A program made the position numbers and the translations under genes. A stretch of DNA of 64,000 nucleotides from Pseudomonas sp. Q1-7 (GTDB lineage: Bacteria > Pseudomonadota > Gammaproteobacteria > Pseudomonadales > Pseudomonadaceae): positions 385,501 through 449,500 of the forward strand of contig NZ_CP116304.1 in assembly GCF_028010285.1 (NCBI RefSeq), read 5' to 3'. Position 1 is the stretch's first letter, and every line of letters starts with the position of its first letter. Shown here piece by piece: positions 1-10,159 of this stretch. The notes under the pieces were generated by a model, which had not been told where the DNA came from, did no database searches, and saw only the letters and a list, made by a program, of their open reading frames with translations.

Positions 1-185
1 GGCATCAACACCCAAGCGAAGGAGTCGAGCAGATTCTGCTCCTGCAAGCGGCGCATTTCGGTGATGACCAGACGAGCCATGGTGAAGTCGCGGAACAGGG
101 GGAGCCGCCCTTCCGTGGTGGTGGTGATGTGGTAGATCTGGCCGGTGCGTGATACCCGGCCCTTGAGAAGATCGTCGCTCGGCAT
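1..185 (-). CDS. REP-associated tyrosine transposase (RAYT), N-terminal fragment cut by the window edge
   Basis: Translating the minus strand from 185 gives a protein starting MPSDDLLKGRVSRTGQIYHI and running to ...SFAWVLMP at the edge. This is the typical start of IS200-like Y1 transposases of the RAYT group; the catalytic H-x-H motif would follow just outside the window. The ATG at 185 is preferred over the ATG at 191 because AGGAGG lies 8 nt upstream of it and only 2 nt upstream of the other. RAYTs mobilise or process REP palindromes, and a REP element lies about 90 bp upstream at 277-314. The fragment is too short to show whether the full gene is intact. Confidence 0.85.
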   Translation of the reverse strand, partial: MPSDDLLKGRVSRTGQIYHITTTTEGRLPLFRDFTMARLVITEMRRLQEQNLLDSFAWVLM

Positions 186-276
186 GTCCATTGCCTCCTG
201 ATATCGAAGGCAATGACTTTAGGTGGCTCGTGCTGGTGTCGGTGTTGCGGGTGTGAGTCGGACGGATCGCCTTCTG

Positions 277-314
277 CTGTGGGAATCCATTCGCGAATGA
301 ATTCGCTCCCACAG
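277..314. repeat. REP element upstream of the RAYT gene
   Basis: Imperfect inverted repeat with the arms CTGTGGGAATCCATTCGCG and AATGAATTCGCTCCCACAG. It belongs to the same REP family (core GAGCGAATTCATTCGC) seen at 12638, 22260, 30963, 36523, 52751 and 55669. It lies between the divergent-facing RAYT 5' side and the 3' end of the yccS-like gene. Confidence 0.85.
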
Positions 315-335
315 GGGAGCGCCTAAGGCACTCGC

Positions 336-2513
336 CTACACCACCTTCCCCGCATTCAACAAATGCGCCGTCAGGGTCCGCAAGGCCCCCAGTTGCCGGC
401 AGATCAGCCCCAGCTCGGTCTGTACCAGCCGGGGGCGGTCGTCGAGGTCTTCCGGGAGCTGCTCCAGGGCCTTGGCCAGGGCGTCTTCCTCATCGCGGTG
501 GATGCTGATCGGGCGCCGCTCGCTCAGGCCCTGGGCGATGCAGTCGAGGCTTTCAGCGATCTGCTCGGCGGCCTGTTCGGACAACGGCGTGAGGGCCTCC
601 CCCGGCTGGTCGCTGCGGTGTGCGCCGAGGGCCGAGAGGTAGCTGAGGAGGGTGTGGGAGAGCACCAGGAAGCGGAAGCCGATGTCCGCCTCCTTCCGGA
701 AGTGGCCAGGCTCCATGAGCATGTTGGACAGCGTGGTGGACAGCGCCGCGTCGGCGTTGTGGGCGTTGCGTCGGGCCAGGCGGTAGGCCAGGTCGTCACG
801 CTTGCCGCCGACGTACTGCTGCATGATCTGGCGCAGGTAGCGGCTGTTGCAGGTGAGGGTATTGGCCACCACCTGGTTGAGCCGCCGGCCCTGCCAGTCC
901 GGGAGGATGAAGATCACCGCCAGGCCGGCGATCAGCGCGCCGATCAGGGTATCCACCAGGCGCGGCAGGAACAGGCCGTAGCTGTCGCCGATCTGGTTGA
1001 AGCAGAACAGCACCAGCAGGGTCATGGCGGCGGTGGCCAGGGTGTAGCGGGTGGCGCGGGTGGCGAAGAACACCACCCCGGCCACCACGGCGAAGACCGA
1101 CTGCACCAGGGCGCTGGGGAACAGGTCGAACAGCGCCCAGCCCAGGGCCAGGCCGAGCAGGGTGCCGGCTATCCGCTGCACCAGCTTGCGGCGAGTGGCG
1201 CCGAAGTTGGGCTGGCAGACGAAGACCGTGGTCAGCAGGATCCAATAGCCCTGCTCCGGGTGGATCAGGTGCAGCACCCCGTAGCCGGTGGCCAGCGCCA
1301 GGGCCATGCGCAGGGCGTGGCGGAACACCGGGGAGGTGGGCGTGAGGTTCTGCCTGAGGCGCTCCCAGACATCCTTCAGGCCTTGCGGCGAGCGGTCCAG
1401 CAGGCTGGTGTCCTGGGCCTCGGCAAGGGCGTCCGGGTTGCTGGCATCGATGAGCAGGCGGTCCAGGGTGGCGAGGTTACGCGCCAGGGCGCTGAGCGAG
1501 CGCAGCAGGCCGCGCCAGGCCGGGTTGCTCTGGACGCGCAGGTGCTCGAGGGAGGTGTTCAGGTCTTCCAGGGCCTGGGCACCATCCAGGTAGTCGAAGG
1601 GCTGGCGCATGCGGATGGCCCGGCCGAGGGCCTGGCAGGCGCCACCCTGCTGGCGCAGCAGGCGCTGGCAGCGGAACAGCACGTCGCTGTGGAAGAAAGC
1701 TTCGGCGAGTTCGTTGTAGGGGTGGTGGGACGAACTGGCGCGTTCGTGGATGTCCTGGGCCAGAAAGTAGAGCTTGAGGTAGCGGTTCACCTTGGGGCCC
1801 GGCCGGCCGTTGCCGACCCGGTGCAGGATGATTTCCTTGGCGGCGTTGAGCGCCGCCACCACCCGGCCGTTCTGCCGGGCCAGTTCCAGGCGGCGGGCCT
1901 CCACGTCGAGCTGGCGCACCGGTTCCAGCAGCGCGGATTTCAGTTTCAGGTACTGCCCCAGCTCGCGGAACAGCCTGGCCAGGCTCTGCTGCACCGGCTG
2001 ATGGGTGAAGAGCGCCTGCCAGAGCACCGAGAGCAGGCCGTACCAGGTGGCGCCGGCCACCAGCAGGGCGGGCTCCTGCCAGAGGTTGGTGGGCGCGCCG
2101 CCGCGCTGGTCGACGCCGATCATGGTGTAGATGGAAAGGATCAGGGTCGCCGAGGCGATGGTGGCATAGCGCTCGCCGAGGGCGCCGAGCATGGTCAGGC
2201 CGAAGCTGGCCAGGGCCAGGGCGCCGACGAAAAGCCAGGGATAGGGGAACAGCAACTCCACCGACAGCGAGGCGATGCTGAAGCAGCCGAGGATCACCAG
2301 CAGCGCGGTGAGGCGGCCCTGCCAACTGTCGTCGGTTTCCGCCAGGGCGCTGGCGATGATGCCGAGGAAAAGCGGGATCAGCAGGTCCAAGCGGTCCTGC
2401 TGCCAGCACAGCGCCATGCTCCCGGTCAGGGCAATGAAGACGCGCAGGCTGTAGCTGAACTTGTCCACCGCCCAGAGGCGGCGCAGCGTGTGAACGAATG
2501 GAGTCGAGGGCAT
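336..2513 (-). CDS. yccS: YccS/YhfK-family inner-membrane protein (FUSC domain)
   Basis: A 725-residue protein with the two-block layout of YccS: a hydrophobic cluster of transmembrane helices at about residues 20-165, a long soluble segment rich in Leu/Arg heptads, a second helix cluster at about 400-540 (HALRMALALATGYGVLHL onward), and a soluble C-terminus. The family includes fusaric-acid-resistance-like and aromatic-acid efflux proteins; the exact substrate of YccS is not established. Length is normal for the family. It is transcribed alone, and its 3' end faces the REP and the RAYT gene. Confidence 0.85.
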   Translation of the reverse strand: MPSTPFVHTLRRLWAVDKFSYSLRVFIALTGSMALCWQQDRLDLLIPLFLGIIASALAETDDSWQGRLTALLVILGCFSIASLSVELLFPYPWLFVGALALASFGLTMLGALGERYATIASATLILSIYTMIGVDQRGGAPTNLWQEPALLVAGATWYGLLSVLWQALFTHQPVQQSLARLFRELGQYLKLKSALLEPVRQLDVEARRLELARQNGRVVAALNAAKEIILHRVGNGRPGPKVNRYLKLYFLAQDIHERASSSHHPYNELAEAFFHSDVLFRCQRLLRQQGGACQALGRAIRMRQPFDYLDGAQALEDLNTSLEHLRVQSNPAWRGLLRSLSALARNLATLDRLLIDASNPDALAEAQDTSLLDRSPQGLKDVWERLRQNLTPTSPVFRHALRMALALATGYGVLHLIHPEQGYWILLTTVFVCQPNFGATRRKLVQRIAGTLLGLALGWALFDLFPSALVQSVFAVVAGVVFFATRATRYTLATAAMTLLVLFCFNQIGDSYGLFLPRLVDTLIGALIAGLAVIFILPDWQGRRLNQVVANTLTCNSRYLRQIMQQYVGGKRDDLAYRLARRNAHNADAALSTTLSNMLMEPGHFRKEADIGFRFLVLSHTLLSYLSALGAHRSDQPGEALTPLSEQAAEQIAESLDCIAQGLSERRPISIHRDEEDALAKALEQLPEDLDDRPRLVQTELGLICRQLGALRTLTAHLLNAGKVV

Positions 2514-2741
2514 AGGGGCCTTGTGGGCGGATGTCCGGGGGCGGCAGTGCTGCCGGCTACAGCCTAAGGGGTGTGAAGGGCGCTGTCAGCCGCCCTGTCG
2601 CTTTCGATGCCTGGGCGCGATGGCGTTGCGCGGTGCGGACGAAAATCAGGTACGGAAGTACCCATTCCCTCTGGTGAGGCTGCCGGATTTGAGGCAGGCT
2701 TGGGACTCCTGTTGGCCAAACCTGATCTCGGATGCCTACGC

Positions 2742-3485
2742 ATGAGACGACGCTGTGGTTTTGCCTTGTTCGCCTTGCTCCTCGCTTGCGCGGGTGCCCA
2801 TGCCGAAACCCTGCGCATGGCCGCCGACGTCTGGCCGCCCTTCACCGACGCGCGATTACCCGGCAATGGCCTGGCCGCCGAACTGGTGAGCACCGCCCTC
2901 AAGCGCGCCGGGCACCGCGCCGAGTATGTCGAAGTGCCCTGGGCGCGGGTCTTGCGCGGGGTCCAGGTAGGTGAGTACGACCTTGTCGTCAGCGCCTGGT
3001 ACAGCGAGGAACGGGCGCGCTTCGGCCAGTTTTCCCAGCCTTACCTGACCAACCGTGTCCTGTTTCTCAAGCGCAAGGGCACGGTCGTCGACTACCAAGG
3101 GCCGGAGGATCTGAAGCGCTACAGCATCGCCGTGGTGCGCGGCTACAGCTATCTGCCGAGCTTCGATGCCGATACCACCCTGAACAAGGTGCCGGTGATG
3201 GGCTTCCCCATGGGCGCGCGGATGCTCGCGGCCGGCCGGGTGCAGTTGACCCTGGAAGATGAACTGGTGGCGCGCTCCTACCTCAACCGCGAGCTTTCAG
3301 GCATTCGCGAGCAGCTGGAGTTCCTCCCCCGGCCGCTCAGCGAGAACGGCCTGCACATCCTGGTGCGCCGTAGTCATCCACGGCATCGGCAACTGGTGGA
3401 GGCGTTCGACCAGGCCATGCAGACCATGCGCGAGGATGGCACCTACCAGGCGATCTTCGCCCGCCACGGTCTGCCCAGCCCCTGA
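2742..3485 (+). CDS. Periplasmic solute-binding protein, family 3 type
   Basis: About 247 residues starting MRRRCGFALFALLLACAGAHA, a clear Sec signal peptide cut after AHA, followed by a bacterial extracellular solute-binding protein family 3 fold (LRMAADVWPPFTD..., ...VVSAWYSEERARFGQFSQPY...). Such proteins bind amino acids or similar small ligands in the periplasm. The open frame extends upstream to 2607, but only the 2742 start gives a signal peptide. No ABC permease or ATPase lies nearby, so it is an orphan and its ligand cannot be told from context. It converges on dbpA with a 46-bp gap. Confidence 0.75.
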   Translation: MRRRCGFALFALLLACAGAHAETLRMAADVWPPFTDARLPGNGLAAELVSTALKRAGHRAEYVEVPWARVLRGVQVGEYDLVVSAWYSEERARFGQFSQPYLTNRVLFLKRKGTVVDYQGPEDLKRYSIAVVRGYSYLPSFDADTTLNKVPVMGFPMGARMLAAGRVQLTLEDELVARSYLNRELSGIREQLEFLPRPLSENGLHILVRRSHPRHRQLVEAFDQAMQTMREDGTYQAIFARHGLPSP

Positions 3486-3531
3486 CGGGACCCCCTGCGC
3501 GTAGCGCGAGAGGTCCTGTATCCGGCTCGCG

Positions 3532-4911
3532 TCAGATGATGCGGACCTTGTAGGAACGTCCCTTGATCTTGCCTTCGCTGAGGCGCTTGAGCGCTTGCTT
3601 GGCGATGCCGCGCTCGACGGCGACGAAAGCCTGGAAGTCGAAGATGGCGATCTTGCCCACCTGGCTGCCGGGAATCCCCGCTTCGCCGGTGAGGGCGCCG
3701 ACGATGTCGCCGGGACGCAGCTTCTCTTTGCGGCCGCCGTTGATGCACAGGGTGGCCATGGGCGGCAGCAGCGGTTCGCGGTTCTTCACGATCAACTCGT
3801 CGAGGCGCTGCCAGTTCAGCGGGGCCTGCTGCAGGTCCTCGATGGCCTGGGCGCGGCTGGCCTCGGCCGGGGCCACCAGGCTCAGCGCCAGGCCTTTCTC
3901 GCCGGCGCGGCCACTGCGGCCGACGCGGTGGATGTGCACCTCGGGGTCGCGGGACAGTTCGACGTTGATCACCGCTTCCAGCGCGGCGATGTCCAGGCCG
4001 CGCGCGGCGACGTCGGTGGCCACCAGCACGCTGCAGCTCTGGTTGGCGAACAGGGTCAGTACCTGATCGCGTTCGCGCTGCTCCAGATCGCCGTGCAGCG
4101 ACTGGGCGGAAACGCCGTTATCGCGTAGATGGGCCTCCAGTTCCTGGCACTGCTGGCGGGTGTGGCAGAAGGCGGCGCAGGACTGCGGGCGGGTGCTCTG
4201 CAGCAGGCGCAGCACGGCGTCCATGCGTTGGCGCGGATCGATCTCGTAGAAGCGCTGTTCGATCTGGCTGTCGTCATGCAGGGCTTCTACCTGTACCTGC
4301 TGCGGGTCGCGCATGAAGGTCTTGGCCAACTGGGCGATGCCGGCCGGGTAGGTGGCGGAGAACAGCAGGGTCTGCCGACGCGCCGGGAGCTGCTGGATGA
4401 TGTCGGCGATGCTGTCGTAGAAGCCCATGTCGAGCATGCGGTCGGCTTCGTCCAGCACCAGGGTGTTGAGGCCGTCGAGCACCAGGGTGGCCTTGCGCAG
4501 GTGTTCCTGGACCCGGCCCGGGGTGCCGACGATGACGTGGGCGCCATGCTCCAGCGAGCCCACCTGCGGGCCGAAGGGCACGCCGCCGCAGAGCGTCAGT
4601 ACCTTGATATTGCCGTGGCCACGGGCCAGGCGGCGGATTTCCTTGGCCACCTGGTCGGCCAGTTCGCGGGTGGGGCAGAGCACCAGTGCCTGGCAACCAA
4701 AGAAACGCGGGTTGAGCGGCTCCAGCAGGCCGATGCCGAAGGCAGCGGTCTTGCCGCTGCCGGTCTTGGCCTGGGCGATCAGGTCGCGGCCCTTGAGGAT
4801 CAGCGGCAGGGCCTGGGCCTGGATCGGCGTCATGTCGCGATAGCCCAGGGTTTCCAGGTTGGCCAGGGTATCGGCGGAGAGGGGCAGGGTGTCGAAGGCG
4901 GTGCTGGTCAC
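3532..4911 (-). CDS. dbpA: ATP-dependent 23S rRNA helicase DbpA
   Basis: A 459-residue DEAD-box helicase. Visible motifs: AKTGSGKTAAF (Walker A, about 45-55), PTRELADQ (Ia), LDEADRMLD (II), FSATYP (III), VATDVAARGLD (V) and HRVGRSGRAG (VI). The last 75 residues (CINGGRKEKLRPGDIVGALT...) form the DbpA-specific RNA-binding domain that recognises hairpin 92 of 23S rRNA during 50S assembly, which separates DbpA from other DEAD-box proteins. Length is typical. It is divergent from the torT-like gene. Confidence 0.95.
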   Translation of the reverse strand: MTSTAFDTLPLSADTLANLETLGYRDMTPIQAQALPLILKGRDLIAQAKTGSGKTAAFGIGLLEPLNPRFFGCQALVLCPTRELADQVAKEIRRLARGHGNIKVLTLCGGVPFGPQVGSLEHGAHVIVGTPGRVQEHLRKATLVLDGLNTLVLDEADRMLDMGFYDSIADIIQQLPARRQTLLFSATYPAGIAQLAKTFMRDPQQVQVEALHDDSQIEQRFYEIDPRQRMDAVLRLLQSTRPQSCAAFCHTRQQCQELEAHLRDNGVSAQSLHGDLEQRERDQVLTLFANQSCSVLVATDVAARGLDIAALEAVINVELSRDPEVHIHRVGRSGRAGEKGLALSLVAPAEASRAQAIEDLQQAPLNWQRLDELIVKNREPLLPPMATLCINGGRKEKLRPGDIVGALTGEAGIPGSQVGKIAIFDFQAFVAVERGIAKQALKRLSEGKIKGRSYKVRII

Positions 4912-5113
4912 GGGAAAGGCCTGGGAGTCGAAATGGCGCGCAGTTTAGCAGGCCGGCGCGCGTCACCCCGGTCACTCGTCGCGATCGCCTTGCCAACCTG
5001 GGCGGCGACCGGCTCGCGTTCCGGCCAAGCCGGCGCCGGGGCAACTGGCGTCGGCCTGCTAGGCTTGCCACTATCCGAACTTCTCCGCCCTGCCTTGGAA
5101 TAGGACTGTTCCC

Positions 5114-6145
5114 ATGCGGACCCTCTGCGCGCTGCTAATGAGCTGGCTGAGCATCGCACCCTGCCTGGCGGCGGAGTGGTTTCCCCTGCGGGTCGAGGTG
5201 GAAGGCCGGGAAGCCAGCTACCGGCCGCTGAGCGGTGCGAGCAAGCCCTGGCGCATCTGCGCGCTGTTGCCCCATGGCATGGACCGCTACTGGTGGGGGG
5301 TGGCCTGGGGGCTGGACGAGGAAGCCCGGCGCCAGGGGGTTCATCTGGGCGTGTACGAGGCCGGGGGCTACCAGTTCCCCGACATGCAGCGCGCGCAGTT
5401 GGCCCGCTGCATCCAGCTGGCCGCCGACGCCTATGTGGTCGCCGCCATCAGCGCCGAGGGGCTGTGCGACGAGATCGCCCTGCTGCGCCGCGACAAGTTG
5501 CCGGTGATCGACCTGATCAACCGCGTCGACTGTCCTGACATCAACGCCCGTTCCCAGGTGGATTTCGCCGACATGGCCAAGGCGGCCGTGGCCTATATCC
5601 GCCAGCACAGCCAGGGGCGTCCGCTGCGCGTGGGCTGGCTGCCGGGGCCGCGTGACGCCGGCTGGGTGGCCGATGCCGAGCGCGGCCTGGCCGAGCTGGA
5701 CGCGGGCAGTGGCCTGACCCTGGTACCCGGCGGCTACGGCCCGGTGGACCGTTCCACCCAGGCGGTGCTGGTGCGCCAGCTGCTGGCCCGCGAACCGGCG
5801 CTCGACTACATACTCGGCAATGCCGAGGCGGCCGCCTTCGCCGGGCAACTGGTGCGTTCCTCCGGTAGCCGCTACCAGGCGCAGGTGGTGTCGCTCTATG
5901 CCACCGAGCGGGTGCTGGAGGCGATTGCCGACGGTACCGTGCTGGCCGCGCCGACGGACTCGCCGGTGATCCAGGCGCGGGTGGCGATCGACCTGGCGGT
6001 GCGCGCGCTGGAGGGCAAGTCGTTGCCGGAGCGGGTCAGTCCGAAGATCGAGGTGATCGACAGGGACAACCTGGAACGCTTCGATATCAGCCACCTGATG
6101 CCGCCCAGCGGGCATTGGATGATCCGCCAGGAGCTGCCGGAGTAA
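5114..6145 (+). CDS. torT: TorT-like periplasmic sugar-binding-fold protein
   Basis: 343 residues with a signal peptide ending ...APCLAA/EWFPL, then a type I periplasmic binding fold (WRICALLPHGMDRYWWGVAW, QLAADAYVVAAISAEGL, DYILGNAEAAAFAGQLV). This layout matches TorT, the periplasmic protein that binds TMAO and presents it to the kinase TorS. AGGA lies 8 nt upstream of the ATG. No torS, torR or TMAO reductase gene is adjacent, so any TMAO role is inferred from family resemblance; a generic sugar-type binding protein remains possible. Confidence 0.7.
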   Translation: MRTLCALLMSWLSIAPCLAAEWFPLRVEVEGREASYRPLSGASKPWRICALLPHGMDRYWWGVAWGLDEEARRQGVHLGVYEAGGYQFPDMQRAQLARCIQLAADAYVVAAISAEGLCDEIALLRRDKLPVIDLINRVDCPDINARSQVDFADMAKAAVAYIRQHSQGRPLRVGWLPGPRDAGWVADAERGLAELDAGSGLTLVPGGYGPVDRSTQAVLVRQLLAREPALDYILGNAEAAAFAGQLVRSSGSRYQAQVVSLYATERVLEAIADGTVLAAPTDSPVIQARVAIDLAVRALEGKSLPERVSPKIEVIDRDNLERFDISHLMPPSGHWMIRQELPE

Positions 6146-6772
6146 GGCAACTGGCGGTTCGATCGACCTTCAATCGCGCTCGGGCAACGCCGGTTTTGCG
6201 AATCCATTGGCTATGTCTGCGTTAAGTATTGCTAGCAGGTCTGGCGCCCAGCTGATTTCCGAGTTCCGCTGAGGTTTCTGGTTTCGTCCCCCCGGACGAG
6301 TCACTTTCTCAGTCGCCGAAAGGAACCAAATGGCTTGCCCCTGCATCCGGGTTTGGCTTCGCCAAACTTCCCTCGCTCTATCCTTGCGCCGGGGGCACGC
6401 CTCTCGCGGCATCCATGCCGCTCGTCCCCCTGACTCGCTGCGCTCGCCCTTCGGGCCAGCCTTCGGCTGTTACTTCGCTGCGCTCCGTTTTGCAACGATT
6501 CCGCTCGGCCTCCTGAAGGGGCGGGGTCGCTGCCCCACCTTTCTCTGCTTGGTGTCAGACCGCTGGTGGCTTCAGGACTGTTTGTGCCTCGCCAGCGCGA
6601 GTCACCCCTCTACCTCTGGGAGAGGGGCGGGCCGCGTTCGGATGAGGGCTGTGTCAGGCTGGCGCGGAGGCCTGAACGAACCGCGCTAGAGCCCTCCGTC
6701 TGAAACCACAACTGCTAACGCGAACATAGCCAATTCATTCGCCCCTGCGGATGCCAGTCTTCCGTCGAAATG
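6146..6772. repeat. Non-coding stretch with a dispersed intergenic repeat
   Basis: No convincing gene lies in these 627 bp. Between about 6270 and 6540 is a sequence full of short inverted repeats (GTTTGG-CTTCG-CCAAAC near 6350, GCGGCATCCATGCCGC near 6406) with the phrase TTGCCCCTGCATCCGGG. I recognise this style as a repeat scattered through many Pseudomonas genomes; copy number could not be counted here. At 6605-6652 is a copy of the CCCCTCT...AGAGGGG...ATGAGGG repeat that recurs through the window, and at 6732-6746 a degenerate half REP. Open frames here (for example 6330-6689) show no protein-like features. Confidence 0.6.
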
Positions 6773-6805
6773 AAAAAGGCCCCTGGCGCATCGCACCCGG
6801 GGCCT
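6773..6805 (-). terminator. Intrinsic terminator of the betIBA operon
   Basis: Read on the minus strand, AGGCCCC and GGGGCCT arms (6799-6805 and 6777-6783) form a hairpin followed by TTTTT, 18 bp past the betA stop codon. Confidence 0.85.
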
Positions 6806-6822
6806 CGTCATCACGCGCCCGG

Positions 6823-8511
6823 TCAGACTTGACGCAGCGGGGCGCCACGCACCGGTTTGTCGCCGGCCACGTAGTAGCTGGCGGTGCTGCGCGGCAGCGG
6901 TTTGCGGTTGCGGATTTTGTCGGCGATCTTCTCGGCAATCATGATGGTGGTCGCGTTGAGGTTGCCGGTGATGATCTCCGGCATGATCGACGCGTCCACC
7001 ACCCGCAGGCCTTCCATGCCGTGCACGCGGCCCTGGCCATCCACCACCGCCATGTCGTCGGTGCCCATCTTGCAGGAGCAGGACGGGTGGAAGGCGGTTT
7101 CCGCGTGGTTGCGGATGAACTCGTCCAGCTCGGCGTCCGACTGCATGTTCACCCCCGGGCTCAGTTCGCGGCCACGGTACGGGTCCAGGGCCGGCTGGGC
7201 CATGATCTCGCGGGTGAGGCGTATGCCGTCGCGGAACTCCTGCCAGTCCTGTTCGTGGGACATGTAGTTGAACAGGATGCTCGGGTGTTGGCGCGGGTCC
7301 TTCGACTTCAGGTGGATGCGGCCGCGGCTGGGCGAGCGCATGGAGCCCATGTGCGCCTGGAAACCGTGTTCCTGCACACCCTTGCTGCCGTTGTAGTTGA
7401 TCGCCACCGGCAGGAAGTGGAACTGGATGTTCGGCCAGGCGAACTCCGGGCGGGTGCGGATGAAACCACCGGCCTCGAACTGGTTGCTGGCGCCGAGGCC
7501 GGTGCCGAGGAACATCCACTCGGCGCCGATCGCCGGCTGGTTCCACCACTTGGTGGCCGGGTAGATGGACACCGGCTCCTTGCAGGCGTACTGCAGGTAG
7601 AGTTCGAGGTGGTCCTGCAGGTTGGCGCCGACGCCCGGCAGGTCATGTACCACCGGCACGTCGAGGTCGCGCAGCAGGGACGCCGGCCCGACGCCGGAGC
7701 GTTGCAGCAGTTGCGGCGAGGCGATGGCGCCGCTGCACACCAGCACTTCGCGGCGGGCATGGGCGGTGATCGGGTTGTCGCTGTTGCCACGCAGGTAGGC
7801 GACGCCAATGGCACGCTTGCCGCTGAACAGGATGCGGTCGGTCAGGGCATGGGTGACGATGGTCAGGTTGGGGCGATGGCGCGCCTGGTCCAGGTAGCCG
7901 CGGCCGGTGGCGGCACGGCGGCCTTCCGGGGTCACGGTGCGGTCCATGGGACCGAAGCCTTCCTGCTGGTAGCCGTTGAGGTCCTCGGTGCGCGGGTAGC
8001 CGGCCTGCACACCGGCTTCGACCATGGCGTGGAACAGCGGGTTGTTGCCAGCCTTGGGCGTGGCGACGCTCACCGGGCCGTCGCCGCCGTGGAAGTCGTT
8101 CGGGCCGATGTCGCGGGTTTCCGCCTTGCGGAAATAGGGCAGGCAATCCAGGTAGGTCCAGTCTTCCAGGCCCGGCGCCTTGGCCCAGCCGTCGAAGTCC
8201 AGGGCGTTGCCACGGATGTAGCACATGCCGTTGATCAGCGACGAGCCGCCCAGGCCCTTGCCGCGGCCGCATTCCATGCGGCGATTGTTCATGTAGGGCT
8301 CCGGATCGGTCTCGTAGGCCCAGTTGTAACGGCGTCCCTGCAGGGGGAAGGCGAGGGCGGCGGGCATCTGGGTACGGAAGTCCAGGCGGTAGTCCGGGCC
8401 GCCGGCTTCCAGCAGCAGCACGCTGACATCGGCGTCTTCGGTCAGGCGGGTGGCCAGGACGTTACCGGCGGAGCCGGCGCCGACGATGATGTAATCGAAT
8501 TCTTGGGACAT
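6823..8511 (-). CDS. betA: Choline dehydrogenase
   Basis: 562-residue GMC-family flavoprotein that oxidises choline to betaine aldehyde, membrane-associated and coupled to the respiratory chain. The FAD-binding Rossmann motif [10 protein letters not shown] is at residues 10-19. The GMC signatures [15 protein letters not shown] and [10 protein letters not shown](R)SG are present, and the C-terminal catalytic His region (HPSCSCKMG) is intact. It is the last gene of betI-betB-betA, 127 bp after betB, and is followed by a terminator. Length matches BetA of Pseudomonas and E. coli. Confidence 0.97.
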   Translation of the reverse strand: MSQEFDYIIVGAGSAGNVLATRLTEDADVSVLLLEAGGPDYRLDFRTQMPAALAFPLQGRRYNWAYETDPEPYMNNRRMECGRGKGLGGSSLINGMCYIRGNALDFDGWAKAPGLEDWTYLDCLPYFRKAETRDIGPNDFHGGDGPVSVATPKAGNNPLFHAMVEAGVQAGYPRTEDLNGYQQEGFGPMDRTVTPEGRRAATGRGYLDQARHRPNLTIVTHALTDRILFSGKRAIGVAYLRGNSDNPITAHARREVLVCSGAIASPQLLQRSGVGPASLLRDLDVPVVHDLPGVGANLQDHLELYLQYACKEPVSIYPATKWWNQPAIGAEWMFLGTGLGASNQFEAGGFIRTRPEFAWPNIQFHFLPVAINYNGSKGVQEHGFQAHMGSMRSPSRGRIHLKSKDPRQHPSILFNYMSHEQDWQEFRDGIRLTREIMAQPALDPYRGRELSPGVNMQSDAELDEFIRNHAETAFHPSCSCKMGTDDMAVVDGQGRVHGMEGLRVVDASIMPEIITGNLNATTIMIAEKIADKIRNRKPLPRSTASYYVAGDKPVRGAPLRQV

Positions 8512-8640
8512 TTCACTTACCTGCTAATGGACCCGGATGGTTCCGGGGCACGGCATCTCTCTTCCCCGGACTGCAGCCGGGTTGCCAGGGCCGGCGTCGA
8601 GCCGGGGCCGGGGGCGCGTCTGCACCCCCGGCGGCACCGG

Positions 8641-10113
8641 TCAGAACACCGAGTAGTAGTCGCCCATTTCCACTTGCACGGACTTGATGCGCGTGTAATG
8701 GGCCAGGGTGGTCAGGCCGTTCTCGCGGCCGACGCCGGACTGCTTGTAGCCGCCCACCGGCATTTCGGCGGGGGACTCGCCCCAGGTGTTGATCCAGCAG
8801 ATACCGGCTTCCAGCTTGTGGATCACGCGGTGGGCGCGGGCCAGGTCGCGGGTGACGACGCCGGCGGCCAGGCCGTAGTCGGTGTCGTTGGCGCGGCGGA
8901 TGACTTCTTCCTCGGTGTCGTAGACCAGGATGCTCATCACCGGGCCGAAGATTTCCTCGCGGACGATGGTCATGTCGTCGGTGCAATCGCTGAACACGGT
9001 GGCCGCCACGTAGGCGCCCTTGGCGTATTCGCCGTCGGTGACGCGCTCGCCGCCGATCAGCAGGCGCGCGCCTTCCTTGCGGCCGGCCTCGATGTAGCCG
9101 AGCACGCTTTCCATGTGGGCGAAGCTGGTCAGCGGACCGAAGTTGGTGGTGGCGTCTTCCGGGTTGCCCAGGCGGATGCGCTTGACGCGCTCGACCACTT
9201 TCGCTTCGAAGCGGGCCTGCAGGGCGCGCGGCACGAACACGCGGGTACCGTTGGTGCAGACCTGGCCGGAGCTGAAGAAGTTGGCCATCACGGCGATGTC
9301 GGCGGCGCGGTCGAGGTCGGCGTCTTCGAAGATGATCAGCGGAGACTTGCCGCCCAGTTCCATGGTCACTTCCTTCAGCGAGGAGCTGGAGGCGCTGGCC
9401 ATCACCTTCTTGCCGGTGGAGGTGCCGCCGGTGAAGGAGATCTTCTCGATCAGCGGGTGCTCGGTCAGCCACTGGCCGACTTCGCGGCCGCTGCCGGTGA
9501 GAACGTTGAATACGCCGTCCGGCACGCCGGCTTCGGTGTAGATCTCGGCCAGTTTCAGCGCGGTCAGCGGGGTGACTTCGCTGGGTTTGAAGATCATGGC
9601 GTTGCCGGCGGCGAGCGCAGGGGCGGATTTCCACATGGCGATCTGCACCGGGTAGTTCCAGGCGCCGATGCCGGCCACCACGCCCAGGGGCTCGCGGCGG
9701 GTGTAGACGAAGCTGGTTTCGCGCAGCGGGATCTGCTCGCCTTCGATGGCGGGGATCAGGCCGGCGTAGTACTCGATCACGTCGGCGCCGGTGACGATGT
9801 CCACGGCCTGGGTTTCGGCCAGCGGCTTGCCGGTGTCCAGGGTTTCCAGCGCGGCCAGCTCATCGTTGCGCTCACGCAGGATGTCGACGGCGCGGCGCAG
9901 GATGCGCGAACGTTGCATGGCGGTCATCGCGGCCCAGACTTTCTGGCCTTCGACGGCGCTGGCAACGGCGCGTTCGACGTCGTCCTTGCTGGCGCGCTGG
10001 ACGTTGGCCAGGACTTCGCCGTTGGCGGGGTTGATGGTCTCGAAGGTGGCGCCGCTGGTGGAGTCGACGTAGCGACCGCCGATGTAGAGCTTCTGTTCTT
10101 CGAATCGGGCCAT
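8641..10113 (-). CDS. betB: Betaine aldehyde dehydrogenase
   Basis: 490 residues from [13 protein letters not shown]. The frame is open upstream to 10251, but the 10113 ATG has AGAGAGGA 7 nt upstream and matches family length. It is an NAD(P)-dependent aldehyde dehydrogenase converting betaine aldehyde to glycine betaine. Visible motifs: [11 protein letters not shown] for nucleotide binding, [10 protein letters not shown] with the general-base Glu, and [16 protein letters not shown] with the catalytic Cys. It lies between betI (46 bp) and betA, in the usual betIBA order. Confidence 0.97.
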   Translation of the reverse strand: MARFEEQKLYIGGRYVDSTSGATFETINPANGEVLANVQRASKDDVERAVASAVEGQKVWAAMTAMQRSRILRRAVDILRERNDELAALETLDTGKPLAETQAVDIVTGADVIEYYAGLIPAIEGEQIPLRETSFVYTRREPLGVVAGIGAWNYPVQIAMWKSAPALAAGNAMIFKPSEVTPLTALKLAEIYTEAGVPDGVFNVLTGSGREVGQWLTEHPLIEKISFTGGTSTGKKVMASASSSSLKEVTMELGGKSPLIIFEDADLDRAADIAVMANFFSSGQVCTNGTRVFVPRALQARFEAKVVERVKRIRLGNPEDATTNFGPLTSFAHMESVLGYIEAGRKEGARLLIGGERVTDGEYAKGAYVAATVFSDCTDDMTIVREEIFGPVMSILVYDTEEEVIRRANDTDYGLAAGVVTRDLARAHRVIHKLEAGICWINTWGESPAEMPVGGYKQSGVGRENGLTTLAHYTRIKSVQVEMGDYYSVF

Positions 10114-10159
10114 GGGGGGGTCCTCTCTAGGTCTTGTGTTCGCAAGGCGGCCGGGCGGA

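Noticed and set aside
363-2567. 734-aa open frame opposite the yccS-like gene
   Set aside because: Composition is Gln/Gly/Ala/His-rich without any fold, the usual antisense shadow of a GC-rich gene; the minus-strand YccS-like protein has clear helices and family plan.
6330-6689. 119-aa plus-strand frame in the repeat region
   Set aside because: It lies wholly inside a dispersed non-coding repeat and the CCCTCTCCC element, with no ribosome-binding site or recognisable domain.
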